Origin: Eublepharis macularius
Taxonomy: Eukaryota; Chordata; Lepidosauria; Squamata; Eublepharidae
DNA: 64,000 nt
NCBI RefSeq assembly: GCF_028583425.1
Contig: NC_072799.1
Coordinates: 88,770,217-88,834,216 of the forward strand
Direction: 5' to 3'
The notes below the pieces were generated by a model. The model was not told the DNA's origin, did no database searches, and worked only from the letters and a program-made list of their open reading frames with translations. Made by a program: the position numbers and the translations under genes. Every line of letters begins with the position of its first letter. The first letter of the stretch is position 1. Positions 61,501 to 64,000 of the stretch are shown here, piece by piece.

Positions 61501-63759
61501 TCGTCCATTATGTAGTTGTACAGTGGTGTCCAGGAAGTGTACCTGTTGTGTAGAGTGGTCCAGGCTTAGGTTGATAGTAGGGTGAAAGTTATTGAAGTCC
61601 TGATGAAATCTCTCAAGGGCTTCCTTCCCATGGGTCCAAATGATGAAGATGTCATCCAGGAATCTTAAGTATAGTAGTGGTTCCAGTGGATGGGAGCTGA
61701 GGAAGCGTTGCTCCAAGTCCGCCATGAATATGTTAGCATATTGTGGTGCCATGCGTGTGCCCATGGCTGTGCCATTCACCTGTAGATATAAGTTGTCACC
61801 AAATTCGAAGTAATTGTGAGTGAGTACGAAGTGACAAAGTTCAGTGGCGAGGTGTGCTGTGGTTTTGTCCGTGATAATATTCCGTATGGCTTGCAGTCCA
61901 TCTGCATGTGGGATATTGGTGTACAGGGCCTCCACATCCATGGTTGCTAGGATGGTGTCATCTGGTAGGTTGTCAATGGACTGTATTTTCCTGAGGAAGT
62001 CAGTGGTGTCCCGTAAGTAGCTGCGTGTGCTTGTGGCATAGGGCCTGAGGATAGAGTCCATGTATCCCGAGACTCCTACTGTGATGGTGCATTTTCCTGA
62101 AACAATTGGGCGTCCTGGGTTACCTGGTTTGTGGATTTTGGGTAGTAGGTAGAATCTTCCTGGTCGTGGTTCCTGGGGTGTGTCCATATGGATGCATTCT
62201 TGTATGTCCGTGGGGAGTGTTTTTAATATTTTATTGAGTTCCCTTTTGTATTGCTCTGTGGGGTCAGAAGGTAGTATTTTATAGAATGTTGTGTTGGAGA
62301 GTTGTCTTTCTGCTTCTTGTATATAATTTTGTTTGTCCATGATGACAACTGCTCCGCCTTTGTCAGCTTCCTTGATTACGATGCCAGAATTATTTTGGAG
62401 GCTGTTTATGGCCTCTCTTTCTCCACGGCTGAGATTCTGCTTTAGGTGTTGTTGTTTGTCAATTATCTCAGCCTGAGCACGTCTACGGAAGCATTCAATG
62501 TAAAAGTCCAATGAGGAGTTACGGCCCTCGGGGGGTGTCCATGTGGAATTCTTTTTCCTGGAGTTTTGTAACGGTGGTTGTGTATTGCTGGGTTGGGGGG
62601 GTGGGGGCTGCTGAGGCTGCTGTGATGGTGTCTGTTCAGTGCTTTGTTCATCGTTTTGTTCAGCAGAGTAGTTGAAGAATTCTTTCAGTCTTAGGCGTCT
62701 AAAATAGGCCTCTAGGTCTCCACAAAGTTGTATGGTTTGTGTGGGTCTGGCTGGGCAAAAAGATAGTCCACGTGAGAGGACTGATTCCTCTGCTGGGCTC
62801 AGCTTGTAACTGGAAAGATTGATGATGTTGCTTGGTGCATCCAAAGTGTTTTTGCTCTCTGTTGCAGGCAGGAGTTTTGAGAATTTCTTCTCCTTCTTGT
62901 TCTGTAATTCAGTGAATAGATTGCAATAAATAGTTTCTCTGGTTGTGGTAAACATCTGCCAGTTCCCGGTCTGTGCAGAAGGGGTGTACTTCATGGAAGA
63001 GTCTAGTTCAGAGATCTCTTGCTTGATCCATTGTTGCTTGCTGTACATCAGTCCAATGAGGTGAATTAAGAGTTTCCTGGATAAGGTGTTGCATAGTTTC
63101 TCACTGTAGTATGTGTGGTAAGTGGATTTCAATGGATTCCTCACACGAAGTCCCTTGGGTAGAATGTCCAGTCTTTTGCATTTAGAAAGAAAGATGATGT
63201 CTGTTTGTATTTGTGCCAGTTTCTTCATGAGGTTGATGGATTTCCTCTCCATTCGGCTGAATGCGGTGCTTTCCATGGTCATAGATCCAGAGGAGTTAGC
63301 CGTGTTAGTCTGTAGTAGCAAAATCAAAAAGAGTCCAGTAGCACCTTTAAGACTAACCAATTTTATTTTATTGTAGCATAAGCTTTCGAGAATCAAGTTC
63401 TCTTCGTCAGATGCCTGATACAGAGACTGGACAAACACAGAAGAGCAAGAGATCCTTACAGTTTAAAGACGCAATAGCAGTTTTTAAGCAGCTGAGCTTT
63501 GAGCTTCTAACTTCTGTGCTTTAGGGAAAGTAGGCTATCCACAATGTAGAAGTTGCTAAATAAGTTTGTTTGACTTTTAGCAGATGTTTAGTGTGAAATG
63601 TGACTGCTTTCTCCTTTTCCTTTTCTTATAGCGATCCCACTGCTAAAGCCCTGTGGGAGTCCTTAATGAATCTCAAGCACAAGGAAGCTGTGATGGAGGT
63701 TAGGAGACACCTAGTGGAAGCTGCGAGCAGAGAAGATTTGCCAATCAAGATGAGCATGG
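27066..63759 (+). CDS. SCFD2: SCFD2, Sec1 family domain-containing 2 (exons 1-3, C-terminus off window)
   Basis: SCFD2 belongs to the Sec1/Munc18-like family, whose members regulate SNARE assembly in vesicle fusion; the specific role of SCFD2 is little known. Three coding exons are readable on the plus strand: 27,066-27,915, 30,888-31,056 and 63,632-63,759. Together they give 382 codons plus 1 nt, against about 684 residues in human, so more exons follow to the right. Landmarks shared with human are WMGNMNYTAEV, REECFAVG, VDRTLDLTGAVGHHGDN, DVMVNM, VVAPGCL and KEAVMEVRRHLVEAASRE. All donors are GTAAG and phases fit. The gene is divergent from FIP1L1, as in mammals. Intron 1 is 3.0 kb and intron 2 is 32.6 kb and rich in mobile elements, including an antisense Penelope-like element ending near exon 3. 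Confidence 0.96.
28831..29640 (-). mobile_element. L2-clade LINE, 5'-truncated, in SCFD2 intron 1
   Basis: On the minus strand, motifs appear in the right order across several frames: LKLNPDKTAVLWVSRK and PVLDGVVQP (about 29,640-29,500), VQKLQLVQN (about 29,345), LHWLPI then AQFKVLILTFKAL (about 29,260-29,170), and AAPQLWNEQP (about 29,050). These are the last reverse transcriptase motifs and the C-terminal domain of L2-type pol. Stops and shifts are many, so it is old. It is antisense to SCFD2. Confidence 0.75.
30132..30350 (+). repeat. tRNA-derived SINE
   Basis: It starts TGCTGTAGTGGTTAGAGTGT (A box TGCTGTAGTGG). The B-box area AAATTCAAACC is decayed. The core is TGGCTAGTCACACTCTCTCA and the tail side CTGGGTCCCCAATGGAGAGA. 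It lies in SCFD2 intron 1. Confidence 0.65.
30888..31056 (+). CDS. SCFD2: SCFD2 coding exon 2
   Basis: This 169-nt exon follows a CCTTTTTCCAG acceptor and encodes GAVGHHGDNLAEKILSVLPK then LPGHANDVMVNMVELTALQT and VVAPGCLAQPA. It is close to human GAVGHHGDNLVEKIISALPQ. It ends in phase 2 at GTAAGA. Confidence 0.95.
31178..31375 (+). repeat. tRNA-derived SINE fragment after SCFD2 exon 2
   Basis: CTCAGATCCCCGCTCTGCCA, GCTCACTGGGTGACTTTTGT, AGCCTAACGTACCTCACAGG and AAGTGGTGTATAAC follow the order of the family core and tail. It begins about 120 bp after the exon 2 donor. Confidence 0.55.
31627..31886. mobile_element. Palindromic hAT-like MITE, family A (copy 1)
   Basis: The 260-bp element begins CAGGGCTTTTTTTCTGG and ends AAAAAAAGCCCTG. 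Flanks are an exact 8-bp duplication, GTTGCTAT. The two halves are near-complementary around a short centre near 31,755, each with a GC box (GGCCCCGCCCCCTGATCTCC). TIR start CAGGG and 8-bp duplication place it with hAT transposons; it has no coding capacity. Confidence 0.9.
32065..32312 (+). repeat. tRNA-derived SINE
   Basis: GCCAGTGTGGTGCAGTGGTT contains an A box, and CCCAGATTCAAATCCC a B box. The core TGACTTTGGGCCAGTCACAC is followed by a tail GGTGGGGTATAAAC and AAATAAATA. It is the best-kept copy of its family in the window. Confidence 0.75.
32878..33190. mobile_element. Small MITE (GCAATC..TAAG) split by a palindromic Penelope-type terminal repeat
   Basis: TGCAATCTTAAGCAAAGTTA (32,878) and CTTAGGATTGTGCTG (ending about 33,187) are the two ends of a common palindromic MITE like that at 40,964. 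Between them, 32,964-33,172, lies a head-to-head pair of Penelope-type terminal repeats: GAGTCCAGTAGCACCTTTAA...GCATAAGCTTTCAAGAACC and its reverse, meeting at GATGCATCAATGGCATC. Confidence 0.7.
33358..33510 (+). repeat. 5S-rRNA-derived SINE, diverged
   Basis: AGCTTCTCAGAGCTTGGAAG then CAAAGCCCAGGGCTG is a decayed 5S-like part. It is followed by the family body GGCAGGCAATGGCCCATTCT, TCTTGCCTTGAAAACC and TTGTCATAAGTTGGTTGTGA then CTTGATGGCAATTA, a BovB-type tail. This is the plus-strand counterpart of the copy at 40.7 kb. Confidence 0.65.
34226..34444. mobile_element. Palindromic hAT-like MITE, family A (copy 2)
   Basis: It runs from CGGGGCTTTTTTTCAGC to AAAAAAAGCCCTG, with flanks GTCATACT and GTCGTACT (one difference). 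It is shorter than copy 1 because part of the centre is absent. Confidence 0.88.
35130..35636 (+). mobile_element. CR1-like LINE 3' end
   Basis: An open frame (35,130-35,408) reads YKIMHGLEKVEKDVFFSLSH then NTRTRGHSMKLLSSRVRTDR, RKYYFTQRVINTWNSLPQEV and VAATSIASFKRGLDKY. This is the C-terminus of a CR1/Rex-like pol (R-T-RGHS...R...F..R....WN.LP..VV...S...FK..LD). The 3' end is the octamer repeat TTATGTTC, three copies, at 35,610-35,635. It is 5'-truncated. Confidence 0.8.
35946..36282 (+). mobile_element. hAT-like MITE, family F (copy 1)
   Basis: It starts TAGGGTTGCCCGG and ends GGCAGCCCTA. Inside are repeated TGATGTCACTTC-type motifs, including a perfect TGACGTCA at 36,193-36,200. No clear target duplication is left. 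Confidence 0.6.
37201..37331. repeat. Short fold-back element
   Basis: An arm containing CAGATTCCAACAGACACCCT and GCTGAACAATTACC is repeated in inverse at the other end (AATTGTTCATCATCGGGGTG, TCTGTTGGAATCTG) around a 45-bp AT-rich loop. Arms of about 40 bp differ at few sites. It is probably a tiny MITE; no target duplication is clear. Confidence 0.7.
37425..37746 (-). mobile_element. BovB LINE fragment, minus strand
   Basis: The minus frame reads AKMTKLRLPYFEHIMRRQDS then LEKTIMLGKVEGGKK, the same C-terminal BovB pol motif as at 24.1 kb. The left end (GGTCGAGTTGTCTCTGATCT) corresponds to the reverse of the 3' end. It is 5'-truncated and old. Confidence 0.8.
38054..38340 (+). repeat. tRNA-derived CORE-type SINE with (TTG)n(ATT)n tail
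   Basis: CTAGTTTGGCGTAGTTAAGA is the A-box end and CAGGTTTGATTCCCC the B box. The core TGGGTGACCTTGGGTCAGTC recalls the CORE domain of MIR-type SINEs. The tail is CTAAAGGGCGGTATAGAAAT followed by microsatellite. It is the same family as at 44,803. Confidence 0.75.
39349..39978. mobile_element. CpG-rich TIR element (hAT-like, tentative)
   Basis: Left end CTGGGCCGATTCCAGATGG mirrors right end CCATCTGGAATCAGCCCTG. The interior is markedly CpG-rich in an AT-rich intron and holds a run of TGCGCAAA/TTTGCGCA-type words on both strands (39,590-39,710). Flanks AAAAAGAC and AATAATTC agree at 5 of 8 sites, so the target duplication is weak. No protein is recognisable. Confidence 0.6.
40300..40675 (+). 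mobile_element. Fossil Ty3/gypsy-type LTR retrotransposon fragment (integrase C-terminal part)
   Basis: A short open stretch carries the signature of the gypsy-type integrase C-terminal region (PWELKPGDTVYVSAKNLR, KLGWKYLGPFKVSRLI). No LTR, gag or remaining pol is seen within reach, so this is a small fossil remnant. It abuts a 5S-derived SINE, which supplies the rest of the open frame. Orientation is the same as SCFD2. Age is not measurable without relatives; its isolation suggests it is not young. Confidence 0.75.
40676..40872 (-). repeat. 5S-rRNA-derived SINE, minus strand
   Basis: GGTCTCCCATCCAATTACTA then ACCAAGGCTGACCCTGCTTA and CTTCTGAGGTCTGACGAGA is the reverse complement of 5S rRNA (its internal promoter region, GGATGGGAGACC), 40,770-40,850. 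The remainder (TATGGCAACCCCTGGTGGGG, AGGTGGTTTGCCAATGGCCT) is the known body of the squamate 5S-derived SINE. It is not a functional 5S gene: one arm is missing and the sequence has diverged. Confidence 0.85.
40964..41052. mobile_element. Palindromic MITE (CAGTGCAATCCTAA ends)
   Basis: CAGTGCAATCCTAAGAAGAG and its reverse TTTAGGATTGCACTG flank a centre with CCAATTGATTTCAGCGGGCT. Diverged relatives occur at about 15,056-15,150, 26,545-26,635, 32,878 and 57,089-57,175. The transposon superfamily was not determined. Confidence 0.75.
41055..41530 (-). mobile_element. L2-clade LINE remnant, minus strand
   Basis: The minus strand reads IPNAPARLLVEDLPRLPI then FQFLILTLKAINNLGLRYPK and CLLSYYPVCQLK, parallel to the C-terminal L2 pol region at 28.8-29.6 kb. 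It is short and decayed. Confidence 0.6.
41556..41770 (+). mobile_element. Family E hAT-like MITE
   Basis: GTGCCGGCTCTAGGTTGGGC, ATTCCCGGAGCTTTGG, the AAGCAGTCATTCCTACGGAG block and CCAGCCACCTCCTGCAGGCT are in the family order. Termini are decayed, so ends are approximate. Confidence 0.6.
41858..42193 (-). mobile_element. hAT-like MITE, family F (copy 2, exact target duplication)
   Basis: It runs from TAGGGATCCTGTTCC to TGGCAACCCTA and is flanked on both sides by AGGAGACC, an exact 8-bp duplication (41,850-41,857 and 42,194-42,201). The interior has GGGCCCCAAATGGGC and its inverse GGCCCAAATCGGCC. This copy fixes the family boundaries and the 8-bp target size. Confidence 0.88.
43190..45212 (-). 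mobile_element. L1-type LINE, ORF2 C-terminal half, 5'-truncated
   Basis: Minus-strand frames give, in order, HEDQTGFVPKRYMKDNIRC (about 45,110), VDAEKAFDNVSWKFLMKAL and KGTHQGCPIS (44,767-44,570, reverse transcriptase), KYLGINVSSQNENLYKDNYQ, WLGRIAAVKMNILPKLNILF, FIWKRKKP (44,361-44,020) and NWYKMLFRWYITP (about 43,300). This is typical L1 ORF2. Several frame breaks occur, and the Cys-rich C-terminus is incomplete. A SINE interrupts it at 44,803-45,055. It is antisense to SCFD2. Confidence 0.88.
44803..45055 (+). repeat. tRNA-derived CORE-type SINE inserted in the L1
   Basis: CCCAGTTTGGTGTAGTGGTT has the A box and CCGGGTTTGATTCCCC the B box. The core GCTGGGTGACCTTGGGCTAG and tail CCTGAAGGGCGGTATATAAA follow. 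It splits the L1 reading frame between DNIRC...TTEH and GEKTAFMFVDAEKAFD, so it is younger than the L1 copy. Confidence 0.82.
46124..46804 (+). mobile_element. hAT-like MITE, family F, expanded copy with inverted internal modules
   Basis: It begins TAGGGTTGCCAGGCCC and ends GGCATCCCTA. Flanks GTTCTGTG and CTTCTGTG differ at one of 8 sites. The middle (46,260-46,680) is a set of direct and inverted modules built from GGGCCCATTTTGGGCC and GCTCCTGTGCTCCACAGCGG, several times longer than in other copies. The modules leave frames of 200 or more codons open on both strands; these are not genes. Confidence 0.82.
47790..48050. mobile_element. Palindromic hAT-like MITE, family A (copy 3)
   Basis: This 261-bp copy has an exact 8-bp duplication, CCAGCTGT, on both sides. 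Termini are CAGGGCTTTTTTTCAGG and AAAAAAAGCCCTG. The exact duplication suggests a young insertion. Confidence 0.92.
48569..48787 (+). mobile_element. Family E hAT-like MITE
   Basis: Termini are TAGAGTTGCCAGGTGC and GGCTGGCAACCCTA. Flanks GCAAGCAC and ACAGGCAC are an 8-bp duplication with two differences. The following sequence (to about 49,096) is a family F element, so this copy may lie in or beside it. Confidence 0.8.
48800..49096 (+). mobile_element. hAT-like MITE, family F (partial)
   Basis: Two copies of TGACATCACTTCC/GTGATGTCATTTCCGG-type motifs and the right end GGGATCTGGCAGCCCTG match family F. The left end is unclear because of the adjacent family E element. Confidence 0.55.
49235..49493. 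mobile_element. Palindromic hAT-like MITE, family A (copy 4)
   Basis: Termini are CAGGGCTTTTTTTCAGC and GAAAAAAGCCCTG. Flanks are CCTATGAG and CTTATAAG, an 8-bp duplication with two differences. Confidence 0.87.
49531..49575. repeat. (GT)n(GA)n compound microsatellite
   Basis: About 11 GT units run directly into about 11 GA units without interruption. The perfect form predicts length polymorphism. Confidence 0.97.
51039..52211. mobile_element. hAT-like non-autonomous element, family C, 1.17 kb
   Basis: The left end TAGACACGGGCATGAA mirrors TTTTGTGCCCATCTCTA at the right. Both flanks are CTTGTCAA, an exact 8-bp duplication (51,031-51,038 and 52,212-52,219). Subterminal zones on both sides are rich in TTCGTG/CACGAA words. 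The interior is unrelated and contains a TATATAAGG at about 51,484 followed by a transcript-leader-like stretch. No transposase frame is recognisable. Confidence 0.85.
52847..54459 (+). mobile_element. Penelope-like element (Penelope/Poseidon-like), 5'-truncated, with inverted end copy
   Basis: From about 53,240 the plus strand encodes the last part of a Penelope-type reverse transcriptase (LNNIHLNIQFTMEKEIEGKL, PFLDTLV, RKPTHTDRYLHKNSNHHPRQ) and a GIY-YIG nuclease domain (GVYRIPCSCGQVYIGTTKRS, IQTRIKEHERHC, AVAEHS). The frame stays open to 54,266. The left 0.39 kb (52,848-53,236) is an inverted copy of the right end (54,041-54,430) with about two differences. Flanks TAAGGAGAA at 52,838-52,846 and 54,460-54,468 are a 9-bp target duplication. 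The element is antisense-independent of SCFD2 and looks young. Only the C-terminal part of the protein is present. Confidence 0.9.
54727..55155 (+). mobile_element. hAT-like MITE, family F
   Basis: Start TAGGGTTACCAGGTCC, end AAAGGGATCCCTA. Flanks CCACCAAG and CCACCGAA agree at 6 of 8. The interior has two CGATGATGTCACTCCCGGGA-type motifs and the inverted pair around CAAACAGGCCTTTTGG. Confidence 0.75.
55981..56199 (+). mobile_element. Family E hAT-like MITE
   Basis: Start TAGGTTTACCAACTCC, end GGCTGGCAACCCTA. Flanks GATAATCC and GATAACCC differ at one of 8 sites, the best target duplication in this family here. Confidence 0.85.
56261..56524. mobile_element. Palindromic hAT-like MITE, family A (copy 5)
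   Basis: Termini are CAGGGCTTTTTTCTGGG and GAAAAAAAGCCCTG, with an exact 8-bp duplication ATTGAAAG. Near the right end the segment CCCCCTGAAAAAAA occurs twice, a small internal duplication. Confidence 0.9.
56795..56992 (+). repeat. tRNA-derived SINE (GGCTCAGTGGT head)
   Basis: CATGGCTCAGTGGTGGAGCA has the A box and ATTTCAATCCCCAGCGTCTC the B box. The body CAGGTGATGTGAATGACC and tail GATAGACCCGTTGTCTGGCT, CAGTATAACGTAGTCTCATG match the split copy near 25 kb. The family is distinct from the SINE at 32,065. Confidence 0.75.
57953..58593. mobile_element. Family A hAT-like MITE with large inverted duplication (copy 6)
   Basis: This copy is more than twice the normal length. It starts CAGGGCTTTTTTTCTGG at 57,953 and ends AAAAAAAGCCCTG at 58,593. 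A long inverted repeat (about 57,920-58,153 against 58,162-58,395) covers the left part, an extra TGACGTCACTTTGGGTCAGC segment, and 33 bp of host flank to its left. The flank thus appears again, inverted, inside the element. The right-hand 8 bases GTAACTGG equal the reverse of CCAGTTAC at the inner junction. Confidence 0.85.
58678..59529. mobile_element. hAT-like element, family B, with GC-rich tandem cargo
   Basis: Left end TAGGGGTGTGCAATGG mirrors GCGCACATCCCTA at the right. Flanks ATCACTAT and ATCACCAT are an 8-bp duplication with one difference. Subterminal zones have ATTCGGAAATACC/GGTATTTCCAAAT words. The middle (58,890-59,320) is a degenerate GC-rich tandem repeat with a period of about 60-66 bp (CCTCTGTGGCGGCTGGCAGG-type), which keeps Ala-rich frames open on both strands. 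Confidence 0.82.
60125..60292. repeat. Penelope-like element terminal repeat, left copy
   Basis: This 168-bp repeat starts ATCCAGAGGAGTTAGCCGTG and holds GAGTCCAGTAGCACCTTTAA and CATAAGCTTTCGAGAATC. It is the element's downstream copy relative to its own reading frame. Diverged solo or palindromic relatives lie at 1,146, 6,930, 21,785, 32,964 and 60,386-60,520. Confidence 0.93.
60386..60530 (-). mobile_element. Diverged Penelope-type terminal repeat inside the element's 3' end
   Basis: CAAAGGAGTTTGCCCTGTTA, then ACCACAGCTCTCCCTGCCAG, then ATGCATCTGACAAAGAGATC form a weak palindrome of the same type as the solo repeat at 33 kb. It lies between the left terminal repeat and the stop codon of the reading frame, so it seems to be part of the element rather than a later insertion. 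Confidence 0.45.
60580..63282 (-). CDS. Penelope-like element protein: reverse transcriptase plus GIY-YIG endonuclease
   Basis: The 900-residue frame begins at the first Met downstream of the terminal repeat (MTMESTAFSRMERKSINL). The open frame extends 52 codons further up into the repeat, but that part is repeat-derived. Reverse transcriptase motifs are GRPIVSGKCTI, ATMDVEALYTNIP (about residue 447), NGTAMGTRMAPQYANIF and RFLDDIFIIW (about 538). A Cys-rich linker CNRPRCQLC follows, then a GIY-YIG domain with LYIGQTSQPLRKRINGH (about 800-820) and a later REAAELEF Glu. The length and order fit Penelope-like elements; the Cys linker suggests the Neptune group, by memory. Reverse transcriptase and nuclease would act together in target-primed insertion. 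No stop interrupts it. Confidence 0.92.
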   Translation of the reverse strand: MTMESTAFSRMERKSINLMKKLAQIQTDIIFLSKCKRLDILPKGLRVRNPLKSTYHTYYSEKLCNTLSRKLLIHLIGLMYSKQQWIKQEISELDSSMKYTPSAQTGNWQMFTTTRETIYCNLFTELQNKKEKKFSKLLPATESKNTLDAPSNIINLSSYKLSPAEESVLSRGLSFCPARPTQTIQLCGDLEAYFRRLRLKEFFNYSAEQNDEQSTEQTPSQQPQQPPPPQPSNTQPPLQNSRKKNSTWTPPEGRNSSLDFYIECFRRRAQAEIIDKQQHLKQNLSRGEREAINSLQNNSGIVIKEADKGGAVVIMDKQNYIQEAERQLSNTTFYKILPSDPTEQYKRELNKILKTLPTDIQECIHMDTPQEPRPGRFYLLPKIHKPGNPGRPIVSGKCTITVGVSGYMDSILRPYATSTRSYLRDTTDFLRKIQSIDNLPDDTILATMDVEALYTNIPHADGLQAIRNIITDKTTAHLATELCHFVLTHNYFEFGDNLYLQVNGTAMGTRMAPQYANIFMADLEQRFLSSHPLEPLLYLRFLDDIFIIWTHGKEALERFHQDFNNFHPTINLSLDHSTQQVHFLDTTVQLHNGRINTTLYRKPTDRYSYLHASSFHPKHTTRSIVYSQALRYNRICSDALDRDSHLRDLQQAFLRLQYPPNEVKKQINRARLVPRNSLLQDIPKGTNNRTPLVVTYSSQLKPIQRIIRELQPILENDTSLSEVLGGRPVLAYRQPPNLKQLLTYNHESASRATSTGTRPCNRPRCQLCPYIYPGNTITGPNGINYTVSGSYSCSSSNLIYALMCQQCPSALYIGQTSQPLRKRINGHKSDIRNGNVQKPVGEHFNLPGHSIKDLKVTVVQQKPFKNKIQREAAELEFICKFDSVKLGLNRDYEWLSHYHR
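63285..63452. repeat. Penelope-like element terminal repeat, right copy
   Basis: It is the same 168 bp as the left copy, in the same orientation, directly upstream of the element's start codon (63,282), so it probably holds the element's promoter. SCFD2 exon 3 begins about 180 bp further on. Confidence 0.93.
63632..63759 (+). CDS. SCFD2: SCFD2 coding exon 3
   Basis: This 128-nt exon follows a pyrimidine tract and TTATAG. It encodes (A)DPTAKALWESLMNLKHKE then AVMEVRRHLVEAASREDLPI and KMSMG. Human reads DTTAKALWEALLNTKHKE. The exon begins about 180 bp after the right end of the Penelope-like insertion, whose terminal repeat therefore sits close to the acceptor region. Confidence 0.96.
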
Positions 63760-64000
63760 GTAAGCTTTGGGGAATGCTTGCACGCATAATGCAGCTAGCT
63801 GGTTATGAACCGAAATATGCCTGCGGCCTCTCGTCATCTAAGTCCAGTCATTTCATACATTTAGATTATTCTCAGAGGATCAAGCGTTGATGTCTCTGAA
63901 GGCATTTAGCTTTTAATGACTCTGAGATGGTTAAAGCTTGAGGAGGAATCATGTGTGATGTTCTATAGAGTTTGGTGATTTTAGAATCTTTTTTTAAAAA

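Larger units (their letters stand above)
60126..63450 (-). mobile_element. Penelope-like element, whole-looking, with direct terminal repeats
   Basis: The element is 3.3 kb, antisense to SCFD2 in its intron 2. Direct repeats of 168 bp lie at 60,125-60,292 and 63,285-63,452, with no difference seen. AGATCCTTACA at 60,115-60,125 and 63,450-63,460 is the flanking duplication. One open frame fills the inside. Such direct repeats are the pseudo-LTRs typical of Penelope-like elements. Identical repeats, an exact flank duplication and an open frame point to a very recent insertion. It ends about 180 bp before SCFD2 exon 3. Confidence 0.93.
31057..63631 (+). other. SCFD2: SCFD2 intron 2, mobile-element-rich
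   Basis: The 32.6-kb intron separates SCFD2 exons 2 and 3. About half or more by eye is recognisable transposable element; the individual elements are listed separately. Stretches where I recognise nothing include about 34,500-35,130, 36,300-37,190, 37,750-38,050, 42,200-43,190, 45,300-46,110, 47,000-47,780, 49,560-51,030, 52,220-52,840, 55,160-55,970, 57,180-57,915 and 59,540-60,110. No second gene is evident. Confidence 0.7.

Noticed and set aside
63283-63438. The 52 codons upstream of the Penelope-like protein Met as part of the protein
   Set aside because: They are encoded by the terminal repeat, which also occurs without the gene; the first Met after the repeat is the better start.
1-64000. 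CRISPR arrays, bacterial operons, phage-like gene clusters
   Set aside because: None seen. Direct repeats here are microsatellites, minisatellites or transposon ends, and the genes have vertebrate introns.

Overview
The window is vertebrate nuclear DNA, almost certainly from a squamate reptile (lizard or gecko grade). The host exons are tetrapod-like. The repeats are a squamate mixture: L1, L2-clade and CR1-like LINEs, BovB, Penelope-like elements, 5S-rRNA-derived and tRNA-derived SINEs, and many palindromic hAT-type MITEs. No bacterial genes, CRISPR arrays or functional RNA genes were seen.

Two protein-coding genes lie head to head, the same arrangement as human 4q12. FIP1L1 (minus strand) occupies about 1,877-23,517. 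Twelve coding exons are readable, 1,129 nt in all, running from the ATG in a CpG island to the proline-rich exon; the C-terminal exons lie beyond the left edge. SCFD2 (plus strand) has coding exon 1 at 27,066-27,915, exon 2 at 30,888-31,056 and exon 3 at 63,632-63,759 (1,147 nt), then runs off the right edge. Splice phases agree at every junction. The two starts are 3.5 kb apart. FIP1L1 starts in a CpG island; SCFD2 has a small promoter-like cluster (CCAAT, CRE, E-box) just upstream.

Region by region: 1-23 kb is FIP1L1, with fairly repeat-poor introns holding an L2-type LINE remnant, a 52-bp minisatellite possibly inside a Helitron-like element, old SINEs, and a cluster of hAT MITEs with an old tandem duplication in intron 1. 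23-27 kb is the shared upstream region with a BovB fragment and nested SINEs. 28-31 kb is SCFD2 intron 1 with an L2-type LINE. 31-63.6 kb is the 32.6-kb SCFD2 intron 2, packed with mobile elements: palindromic MITEs of at least four hAT-like families (many with 8-bp target duplications), a CR1-like LINE, a BovB fragment, a fossil Ty3/gypsy integrase fragment next to a 5S-derived SINE, an L1 ORF2 fragment split by a SINE, and two Penelope-like elements of different clades.

The strongest find is a whole-looking Penelope-like element at about 60,126-63,450. It has one 900-residue frame with reverse transcriptase and GIY-YIG motifs, identical 168-bp direct terminal repeats and an 11-bp flanking duplication, and sits about 180 bp upstream of SCFD2 exon 3. 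Next are a second Penelope-like insertion with 0.39-kb inverted arms, and a hAT MITE that carries an inverted copy of its own host flank. A short N-terminal FIP1L1 exon known from mammals could not be found. I see no new multi-gene biological system; the novelty here is in mobile-element structure. All family names come from recognition of motifs and remembered homologues, not from database searches.
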